A stretch of DNA of 62,778 nucleotides, taken from assembly GCA_947627055.1 (NCBI GenBank), contig CANQUS010000010.1, positions 1 to 62,778 of the forward strand, in the 5' to 3' direction. A model generated the notes under the pieces. That model saw only the letters and a list, made by a program, of their open reading frames with translations, was not told where the DNA came from and did no database searches. The position numbers were made by a program, and so were the translations under genes. Each line of letters opens with the position of its first letter. Within the stretch, counting starts at the first letter, position 1. Source of the DNA: an uncultured Clostridia bacterium. GTDB lineage: Bacteria; Bacillota; Clostridia; Oscillospirales; Acutalibacteraceae. This document shows, piece after piece, positions 56,822 through 62,778 of the stretch.

Positions 56822-57757
56822 TCATTGCCATTGTTTTGCTCCGCTGACTTCAACAGCAGTATTATGGAACGGGTCAACCATACCTTTATTGCAAAGTAAT
56901 TTAACAATTTTATCGGCGGCACCGTCTGCTCCCGCATTAAATCTATTCTCGTCGTCAAGCGGAATTAAAAACCGTTTTGCCATTGCCTTTCTAGTATTTG
57001 TGTTTTTAAGAGCATTAAGCCGCTCTCTATCAAAAGAAATAAATTTTCGAGGGTTATGCCCTGATTCAGCAATTGATCTAAATGAATCAATGTTTGAAAT
57101 AATCCCTGCGGACTCTACTTCAGTAATGACATCATGACAAACGGCCTTATATGCTCGAGACATATTAAATAGGTTTTCCCCTGCAAGCGTAAGGAAGTAA
57201 ATCCGATCTCCGACCATAACTACATCTACAGAAGAACGCAGGGTCAGTATCGGACCGGTGATTTGAGAAAACTTACCACTGGCATGAAGCAGACGATATT
57301 TTTGTTTCAGTGTAGTAACAGGACTTTGCATAGATACCAGCTTAACGGGGATATTATCATCTCCGATAGTGAGGATACCTTTAATAACACAAGCAGATGT
57401 GAAAGAAAAAGAGTCTGCTTCTACATCTGGATTTGCCACCGCAGCCAAAAACGATTTATATTCGGAGGCAATAAGAGGATTATCCTTTCCCAATCTATAA
57501 ATCGTTGTACGGGATGCCGTTCCGTCATAATCGGAAACATCGCTGTAAGAATCTAAGGATCCTTTCCCTGATGAAAGATACTTTTTTGATATTTCTTCAA
57601 TGAGAGCCGTCATCTCAGAGGCTGGCTCCAACTGAATTTGCCTACTGGCATATTTTGTTCCTGTTGTTTTAGATGTGCTTATTTTTAATAACTGAAGCGA
57701 CCAAGTGGAGCAGTTCCTAATTTCCGTGAATATGTTTTTTAATGTTTCAATAGACAT
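56822..57757 (-). CDS. KwaB-like (DUF4868) protein, candidate Kiwa component
   Basis: 311 residues from the ATG at 57757 ('MSIETLKNIFTEIRNC'), with GAAGGTG 7 nt upstream; the ATG at 57796 has no ribosome site and overlaps mrr by 35 bp. KwaB is about 315 residues. The mid-region 'VVMVGDRIYFLTLAGENLFN' then 'MSRAYKAVCHDVITEVESAG' fits the DUF4868 pattern of strand pairs followed by helices. The C-terminal helical part ends 'KLLCNKGMVDPFHNTAVEVS' then 'GAKQWQ', like the 'fLK.L.d..v......Y.....K' end of the family. KwaB binds DNA and acts with KwaA against phage. Assignment is by eye and moderate. Confidence 0.6.
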   Translation of the reverse strand: MSIETLKNIFTEIRNCSTWSLQLLKISTSKTTGTKYASRQIQLEPASEMTALIEEISKKYLSSGKGSLDSYSDVSDYDGTASRTTIYRLGKDNPLIASEYKSFLAAVANPDVEADSFSFTSACVIKGILTIGDDNIPVKLVSMQSPVTTLKQKYRLLHASGKFSQITGPILTLRSSVDVVMVGDRIYFLTLAGENLFNMSRAYKAVCHDVITEVESAGIISNIDSFRSIAESGHNPRKFISFDRERLNALKNTNTRKAMAKRFLIPLDDENRFNAGADGAADKIVKLLCNKGMVDPFHNTAVEVSGAKQWQ

Positions 57758-57761
57758 ATCT

Positions 57762-58646
57762 CTACACCTTCTCAAAGAAGCCTTTATCGACTTCATAAAT
57801 GGTCTTTTCCTTTACCCCGAGTCCATATTCTATAAGCTTATTTATGAATTCTTCTCCATCAATGAGATCGATTGGTTGCTTTCCAGCGTTGGAGGCTTCT
57901 TCCCGAGCCGCCTTGGTAAAACTCCCTGTAGTTATTAGTACGCCTTTTTCAATGTCGGTTGTTAATGAACCACGAAAATCTCTGATATCACTGGCTGAGA
58001 CACTGCCGATGTATCGCTTACATTGAAAAGCAACATTAAAGCTAAAAATTCCATTAATCCGCAACTTACCAGTTCCGTCAATACCGCCATCACTCGATTT
58101 TTTTGTTACGATAACCTGAGAAAATCCACATTCTCTAAGTAAAAGCATAGACAGGCGTTCAAATGCATATGGATCCATATTGTGAAGAGCTTCCGCCAGT
58201 TCCGCACGCCAAGGCTCAGAATCCTCAATAGTATCGATACCATCATTTGAGGGATCACCGTCTTTTAGAATGGAATTTACTTCTGTTTCAGCTTTGCCTT
58301 TCAACCTAGTTTCCTTGATGTTTGCAGTTACTTCTTCTCTAGTGATGAATTTGCGGCCAGCATATTCAGGGGTAATCATCCACACGCCGCGCTTACTGTT
58401 AATGATTGCTCCAAGATTTTTTAATCGTGTTCGTGCCCAAGCAAGTTGATACTCCAGTTCTGTTTGCTGTGATGCGTTCCCTTTGTGCGGCTCATCCACA
58501 ACATTGTCAGAAAGATTCAGCTTTTTAATTACACTATCGCGCATCTCATCAATTGTAGCAGAACCACCCAACTCAACAAGAACAGCGAACACTGGCTCTA
58601 CCAGTTCAAGCTGAGTGGGACTTTTTATTTTCTTTGTTCTTGCCAT
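57762..58646 (-). CDS. mrr: Mrr-type restriction endonuclease
   Basis: 294 residues. The N-terminal winged-helix Mrr_N domain (about 12-100, 'VFAVLVELGGSATIDEMRDS') is followed by a linker rich in Asp/Glu and Mrr_cat (about 155-272). Catalytic residues are visible: Glu164 ('AFERLSMLLLRECGF'), Asp190 ('SDGGIDGTG') and Gln208/Lys210 ('NVAFQCKRYIG'). E. coli Mrr cuts methylated DNA, and relatives also act as cognate nucleases of RM systems. GGAGG lies just upstream, 12 bp after the previous stop. The kwaB-like gene follows 4 bp later. Confidence 0.9.
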   Translation of the reverse strand: MARTKKIKSPTQLELVEPVFAVLVELGGSATIDEMRDSVIKKLNLSDNVVDEPHKGNASQQTELEYQLAWARTRLKNLGAIINSKRGVWMITPEYAGRKFITREEVTANIKETRLKGKAETEVNSILKDGDPSNDGIDTIEDSEPWRAELAEALHNMDPYAFERLSMLLLRECGFSQVIVTKKSSDGGIDGTGKLRINGIFSFNVAFQCKRYIGSVSASDIRDFRGSLTTDIEKGVLITTGSFTKAAREEASNAGKQPIDLIDGEEFINKLIEYGLGVKEKTIYEVDKGFFEKV

Positions 58647-58658
58647 ATCTATCCTCCA

Positions 58659-60161
58659 TCACAAACCTTGAAAATAAACCAGACTACTCTGAACCTGTGG
58701 CCAGTCAATCTCTAGTCCAACTCCAATGCGGTACGCTGCTTTTCCTTGCCGTTCTTTTACAAAGCCCATCTTCTTCAAAAAAGAAATTTCTGCTTGAAAA
58801 GATTTCCTTGTTCCACCGGCTCGTATAGTGCTCTTTTTTGACAAATGCAAATCATTAGCAAAAACGTCATCAAGCCAGTTCAAATAATCCTGTGGTTGAA
58901 AAACGCGATTGCCATGTGCGTCAACGTGTGTAAAGGCAAACAAGTCACTTGAGAACTTTTCTTCGGAAAGCTTATAGAAATAATGGAGCATCGCTCCGTA
59001 TTGCCCATTTTGCAGCACTGATGCGCGGAGTATTTCCAAAGGAATACCAGCATACGGAGTTCCAATTCGTTCACAAGCGTCAACATATTTATATCCTAAA
59101 TCTGTTAATGTCCCATCTGGCGCTACAAAACCTATGTGGTAAAGGCCAGAATCGATTACCTCTCGATAGCTGTGAGAATCATTTCTAACTTTTCTTGCAT
59201 ATTCCTCCCAAGCATTTTGAGGATTAATTGTGCCAGAATTAAGTTTTGTTACAAGTTTAGATTTGATAGAATCAACGCGTCCACTAAATAGATTTTGAAA
59301 ACGATTGTTATCAATCCTAATTTTAGTTGACACCGCATTTATTGTGTATGGTGTTGCCGATGAATATATCGGCATTAAATCATTCCAAAAATAATAATTA
59401 AACCATACATATCTCCACGCTTTATCAGAAATTGAATCACCAGGCGTATTAGAAAGATATTTATAAATATCCGCAGTTGGGTCAATCCGTCTAACAGCGC
59501 TTACCAGATCGCCAGGGATGTGAATATTGTCGATGTTTTCACCTGTGGCAGAGATAATTTTAACTGCCTGGCAAAATCTATAAAAAGCGTCAGGGTGACT
59601 CATGCCTTCCCTCATATGTGCCCATAGCGTAGAAACGCTACCAGTCGTTGCCGGCCCGACTCCTGCGTGAGCTATTCTTCTACAGGTAGGTAAAGATATA
59701 TCTCTTACACAATTGAGTTTCCCCAAAAATGGACGTGTAGCTGAAAGGTTCGGAGTAGAATAAGTATATATGCTGATTGGAATATCTGGGGACACGGCAT
59801 CGATGACACGTCGCACATGTTCACCCGGAGTGGAATGTGACGAATAACGTTCCGGGATTACCATGACAGAAGCGTCATAGCCTTTTTCCAAATACGCATA
59901 TGACTGCCCCAAGGCCGTAAGAATGCCATGTACTCCTTCATTTGGACGTTTGAATTCAAAAGCAATATTAACATCATCGGCTGCTACATTTTGCGCACTA
60001 AGGACACCATCGGCCAGAGGCCATTGGTGACCTCCTTCTCGTCCCGCGAACACAGACCACGCTCCCGCAGTTCCCATTGTCCCAAAGAAATGTGCCTGAT
60101 TAAGCATAATCAGTTCTGCAACCTCGGATGATGCATATGCAGCTTCGACATCGTGACTCAT
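58659..60161 (-). CDS. Uncharacterised restriction-associated protein, candidate PD-(D/E)XK endonuclease
   Basis: 500 residues, not recognised as a named family. Near the N-terminus 'DDVNIAFEFKRP' (Asp62/63, Glu69, Lys71) has the spacing of a PD-(D/E)XK core, followed by 'GILTALGQSYAYL', a helix often seen after that core. The C-terminal ~50 residues look like a winged helix ('KSFQAEISFLKKMGFVKERQ'). The middle is long and helical. It starts in an ATGA overlap with the methyltransferase gene, the position expected for the restriction subunit of an RM operon. Function as the cognate endonuclease is inference. Confidence 0.6.
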   Translation of the reverse strand: MSHDVEAAYASSEVAELIMLNQAHFFGTMGTAGAWSVFAGREGGHQWPLADGVLSAQNVAADDVNIAFEFKRPNEGVHGILTALGQSYAYLEKGYDASVMVIPERYSSHSTPGEHVRRVIDAVSPDIPISIYTYSTPNLSATRPFLGKLNCVRDISLPTCRRIAHAGVGPATTGSVSTLWAHMREGMSHPDAFYRFCQAVKIISATGENIDNIHIPGDLVSAVRRIDPTADIYKYLSNTPGDSISDKAWRYVWFNYYFWNDLMPIYSSATPYTINAVSTKIRIDNNRFQNLFSGRVDSIKSKLVTKLNSGTINPQNAWEEYARKVRNDSHSYREVIDSGLYHIGFVAPDGTLTDLGYKYVDACERIGTPYAGIPLEILRASVLQNGQYGAMLHYFYKLSEEKFSSDLFAFTHVDAHGNRVFQPQDYLNWLDDVFANDLHLSKKSTIRAGGTRKSFQAEISFLKKMGFVKERQGKAAYRIGVGLEIDWPQVQSSLVYFQGL

Positions 60162-61225
60162 TTTGATGCCTCCTCTGATAAGTATGTTGCTATTTTAAGC
60201 ATAAAAGGCTCTGCCATCTTTGGAGGAACAGCGTTTCCAACTTGAATGCATTGCTGCTGTCTCGTTCCAAAGAAAATATGAGAATCCGGGAATGTTTGGA
60301 TTCTTGCCGCCTCTCTCGCTGTCAAAGTTCGATTCAACGTAGGATGAATTGGAAAAGCGTTGTGTCCTGGAACCATAGTTGTAGAAGGCTGATTTCTATC
60401 CAAACGTTTGAAAACATGGCTATAGTTTGAAACTTTACCTGTTTTTGCATCCCGCCGAGTGGCAATTGCCAACTCAGGAGGTAGGTCATCAACATTTAGT
60501 TTATGACCTTCTTTTACATACGAATATCGAGCAGCAACAATGGGCTTATGTACCAACGGAACATGATTTGGAAAGGTGTTTTCTTTCCCGACCAAATCCA
60601 TAATTGCTGATCCGACCGTATTATATTCAGGTGTTTTCCCGGACCCTATTGGATAATTCGTTTTTTCGGGAGGAACAAATTTAACACCTATTCGATTGCC
60701 AATCATAAACATCCGATATCGTTCCTGTGGAACACCATAATCGGCAGCGCAAACAATTTCACACCAAATATCGTCATAACCAAGATTCTTAAACTGTTTC
60801 TTGACCTCCTCAACGAACAAACCACCGTCAAGATTTGTAAATCCCTTTACATTTTCCATAAAGAAGAACTTGGGCTTGAGGAGACCAACAATCCGTAAAA
60901 ACTCATAAACCAAATGATTTCGCGGATCCTCTTTTGGCTCATACCCCTTGGTATTGACAAATCGTCTCTTCCCAAATACTGAAAAACCTTGACAAGGTGG
61001 ACCACCAACGACAAGGTCAATTGCTTTTCCACGAAGAACCGTCTGTATTTCTTCAATTGTTACCTCTCGTATATCCTTATTAATTAAAGGTATATTCGGA
61101 AAATTATATTCGTGTGTTTTTGCAAAAGTAGGGTCAATTTCATTTGCCATTAGCACATCAAAGCCACTATCTCTTAGGGCAATTGTTAGTCCTCCGGCTC
61201 CTGAAAACAAATCAATAGCATTCAA
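60158..61225 (-). CDS. C5-cytosine DNA methyltransferase, second of a tandem pair
   Basis: 355 residues. Motif I 'AIDLFSGAGGLTIAL', motif IV 'IDLVVGGPPCQGFSVFGKRR' with catalytic Cys78, motif VI 'FFMENVKGF', motif VIII 'QERYRMFMIGNR' and motifs IX-X 'LNRTLTAREAARIQTFP' with 'QVGNAVPP'. All are intact, so it should transfer a methyl group from SAM to cytosine C5. The target-recognition region (about 190-275) differs from the upstream paralogue. It overlaps its neighbours by 4 bp on both sides. Confidence 0.96.
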   Translation of the reverse strand: MNAIDLFSGAGGLTIALRDSGFDVLMANEIDPTFAKTHEYNFPNIPLINKDIREVTIEEIQTVLRGKAIDLVVGGPPCQGFSVFGKRRFVNTKGYEPKEDPRNHLVYEFLRIVGLLKPKFFFMENVKGFTNLDGGLFVEEVKKQFKNLGYDDIWCEIVCAADYGVPQERYRMFMIGNRIGVKFVPPEKTNYPIGSGKTPEYNTVGSAIMDLVGKENTFPNHVPLVHKPIVAARYSYVKEGHKLNVDDLPPELAIATRRDAKTGKVSNYSHVFKRLDRNQPSTTMVPGHNAFPIHPTLNRTLTAREAARIQTFPDSHIFFGTRQQQCIQVGNAVPPKMAEPFMLKIATYLSEEASK

Positions 61226-62274
61226 GGTCTATCACCTCCATCACCTGATAAAAGTGAACGCACAAAACGACCAAGTTTTTCAGAAAACATCGGCGGTACG
61301 GCATTCCCTACCTGATGGCCTTGCTGCCTACGATTCCCTTCAAAAATCATATCATCAGGAAATGTTTGAATTCTAGCGGCCTCTCTTACTGTAAGGCTCC
61401 TGTTCAATTCCGGATGAATTGGAAAAGCGTCGTTTCCTGGAACCATGGTTAACGCAGGCCTTTTTCTATCCAAACGCTTATAGGTGTTGCCAAAATTTCT
61501 TCGATACAACTCTGGGGGGAGACTATCCTCTGGCAACCGCCCGCCTTCTGGAATGAGTTTATAACGTGCGATATTCTTGGATGTGTGCTTAAGCGCCACA
61601 TGATTAAATTCCGGACAGTCGCCAAGATCAACTAAATCTTTTAATACATCCCAACAATTATTCCACGGAAGCAAACCATCTTCTGGATTGTCGGAATGAT
61701 CTGGTTCAGGGAAAGTGACTGGGAGACCGAGCCTGTTGCCAAGAATAATAACACGTTCCCTTATCTGCGGAACACCATAATCAGCCATATTAATTAGGCG
61801 GTAATCAACAGCATACCCAGCATTTCGAAGAGTCGACAAAACGCCTTGAAGATAATTTCCACTGTCTTTTGTAAGAATTCCTTTGACGTTTTCCATAACA
61901 ATAAACTTTGGTTGTAAAGCTTTAATTAGATTAGCATATGTAATCACCAGTTCATTTCTAGGGTCAAAGGCATATCGTTTTTGCGGATCAGAGGATACTC
62001 GCTTCCCTATGGTAGAAAACCCCTGGCAGGGCGGACCTCCAATCACTACATCTACAGTTCCATCATCAAGAAATGTCTTTATTTCTTCTGGCGTAACATT
62101 CCGAATATCCTTGTTTATCATGGGAATATTCGGAAAATTTCTCTTATGTGTTCGCTCGACGAGATTATCATTGTCAATACAAAGCTTAATGTCAAACCCA
62201 GCTTTTTCAAATCCAATATGCAAACCTCCAGCGCCGGAGAAAAGATCAATTGCTGATAAGTTGCTGTTGCTCAT
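61222..62274 (-). CDS. C5-cytosine DNA methyltransferase, first of a tandem pair
   Basis: 350 residues. Motif I 'AIDLFSGAGGLHIGFEKAGF', motif IV 'VDVVIGGPPCQGFSTIGKR' (Cys83), motif VI 'IVMENVKGIL', motif VIII 'QIRERVIILGNR', motifs IX-X 'LNRSLTVREAARIQTFP' and 'QVGNAVPP'. It is clearly related to the next methyltransferase: both carry 'NFPNIP(M/L)INKDIR(N/E)VT'. It starts within the end of the Xre gene (ATGA at 62271-62274). Two enzymes suggest an asymmetric site or two specificities. Confidence 0.96.
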   Translation of the reverse strand: MSNSNLSAIDLFSGAGGLHIGFEKAGFDIKLCIDNDNLVERTHKRNFPNIPMINKDIRNVTPEEIKTFLDDGTVDVVIGGPPCQGFSTIGKRVSSDPQKRYAFDPRNELVITYANLIKALQPKFIVMENVKGILTKDSGNYLQGVLSTLRNAGYAVDYRLINMADYGVPQIRERVIILGNRLGLPVTFPEPDHSDNPEDGLLPWNNCWDVLKDLVDLGDCPEFNHVALKHTSKNIARYKLIPEGGRLPEDSLPPELYRRNFGNTYKRLDRKRPALTMVPGNDAFPIHPELNRSLTVREAARIQTFPDDMIFEGNRRQQGHQVGNAVPPMFSEKLGRFVRSLLSGDGGDRP

Positions 62275-62486
62275 CTTCTTTCCTCCAATTCATGCCTGAC
62301 ATCAAAACTAATTCCACGGGTTTTGCAAAAATCATCGATTAATTTCATGGTTTTGTAGGTTGGCTTTGTTTTGCCGGATTCCCACCTATTTACAGTAGCA
62401 AACGATACCCCTAGCTCCTTTGCAAAAGCCTCTTGGGAAAGAAAACATTTCTGGCGGATTTCCTTTAAATCATCACTAAAACCCAT
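62271..62486 (-). CDS. Xre-family HTH regulator of the defence operon
   Basis: 71 residues, nearly all helix-turn-helix: 'KCFLSQEAFAKELGVSFATV' then 'NRWESGKTKP'. Size and position match the controller (C) proteins of RM systems, which delay nuclease expression after entry into a new host. AAGGAG lies upstream of the ATG. The palindrome over the promoter is the likely operator. It is the first gene of the operon and overlaps the first methyltransferase gene by 4 bp. Confidence 0.9.
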   Translation of the reverse strand: MGFSDDLKEIRQKCFLSQEAFAKELGVSFATVNRWESGKTKPTYKTMKLIDDFCKTRGISFDVRHELEERR

Positions 62487-62504
62487 AAGGCATCTCCTTG
62501 CAAA

Positions 62505-62523
62505 GTTATAACAGTATTATAAC
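62505..62523 (-). promoter_or_regulatory. Palindromic operator overlapping the operon promoter
   Basis: GTTATAACAGTATTATAAC is a perfect 7-bp inverted repeat with a 5-nt centre. On the minus strand its right half contains TATAAT (62521-62516), the -10 box; the -35 is weak (TAGAAA at 17 bp). Binding of the Xre protein here would block its own promoter. Confidence 0.65.
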
Positions 62524-62546
62524 ACACATTTTTGAACTTTTCTACC

Positions 62547-62577
62547 CCTCTCAGATATTTTCTGAGAGGATTTTTTG
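62547..62577 (+). terminator. Plus-strand hairpin terminator upstream of the defence promoter
   Basis: CCTCTCAGA (62547-62555) pairs perfectly with TCTGAGAGG (62561-62569), followed by ATTTTTTG on the plus strand. No plus-strand gene precedes it in the window, so it may end an antisense or short RNA, or be a remnant. Confidence 0.75.
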
Positions 62578-62605
62578 TTTATGAGGGGCCCAAAAACGCC
62601 CTCTC

Positions 62606-62685
62606 TTTCTGCATATAGCGAGGAAGCAAAAAAATTCTCTAAAGTACCCTGACAAAACGATCCCTTTTTCTGCGTATAGCGGAAA
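62606..62685 (+). repeat. Two related hairpins, stem TTTCTGC / GCGGAAA
   Basis: TTTCTGC-ATATA-GCGAGGAA (62606-62625) and TTTCTGC-GTATA-GCGGAAA (62667-62685) are 61 bp apart. The second is a full 7-bp stem with one G-U pair; the first has a bulged A. They lie just before the start of a new plus-strand gene. Confidence 0.65.
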
Positions 62686-62752
62686 GCGGATTACTTGGGT
62701 ACTCTTCCTCGAGTGGAACGTACAAGGACAAAAACGAAAGGAGGCACACACT

Positions 62753-62778
62753 GTGTACATTCGAACAGAAAGCGTACC
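62753..62778 (+). CDS. Start of a plus-strand gene running off the window
   Basis: AAAGGAGG (62737-62744) is followed after 8 nt by GTG and an open frame 'MYIRTESV' to the window edge. The ribosome site is ideal; only eight codons are visible, so no product can be named. Confidence 0.4.

Overview
The window looks like a chromosomal segment of a low-to-mid-GC Gram-positive anaerobe of the class Clostridia, most likely a gut Ruminococcus/Oscillospiraceae relative. The reasons are a SigH-type sporulation sigma factor, one-piece PurL with a glutaminase tail, TrpB2, YifB/ComM, consensus sigma-A promoters (TTGACA-17-TATAAT), strong GGAGG ribosome binding sites, frequent TTG starts and FN3/BIG2 surface proteins. 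Genus assignment is inference. All calls come from reading the sequence; no database search was run.

Layout. 1-6 kb: the end of an FN3-CAP surface protein, rpsO with a structured leader, pnp, a scar made of two IS3/IS150-type transposase tails joined tail to tail, and an HtrA-like protease. 6.4-16 kb: valS, then a plus-strand surface module (BIG2/SH3/transglutaminase protein, MBOAT O-acyltransferase, AlgX/DHHW partner, lipoprotein) that probably builds or acylates an envelope polymer. 16-21 kb: a minus-strand polyamine operon (speD, an Arg/Lys/Orn decarboxylase, an unknown membrane protein, speE, carboxynorspermidine synthase) holding parts of two spermidine routes. 21-36 kb: housekeeping genes (lepA, hemW, a NUDIX ADP-ribose pyrophosphatase, metY, luxS, purL, comM, sigH-like), plus a tRNA-like element before a small Cys-rich zinc-ribbon gene. 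36.7-44 kb: rpoC and rpoB. 44-56 kb: an LCP ligase, yfbR-like nucleotidase, a 29-codon remnant of a sigma factor gene, a GT-C-type membrane enzyme, tsaD, trpB2, a birA-ABC exporter operon and rimI.

56.2-62.5 kb is accessory DNA and the most interesting part. It is one tightly packed minus-strand operon: an Xre regulator, two paralogous C5-cytosine methyltransferases, a 500-residue protein with a candidate PD-(D/E)XK motif, an Mrr-type endonuclease, and a pair resembling the Kiwa anti-phage system (a KwaB/DUF4868-like protein followed by a four-helix KwaA-like membrane protein, in reverse of the usual order). Three junctions are 4-bp ATGA overlaps and the others are 4 to 12 bp apart. A perfect palindrome overlaps the single promoter, and a hairpin terminator closes the operon next to rimI. 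I read it as a composite restriction-modification plus Kiwa-like defence operon. At its promoter-proximal end lie hairpin repeats and the first codons of a plus-strand gene, which may belong to a mobile element outside the window.
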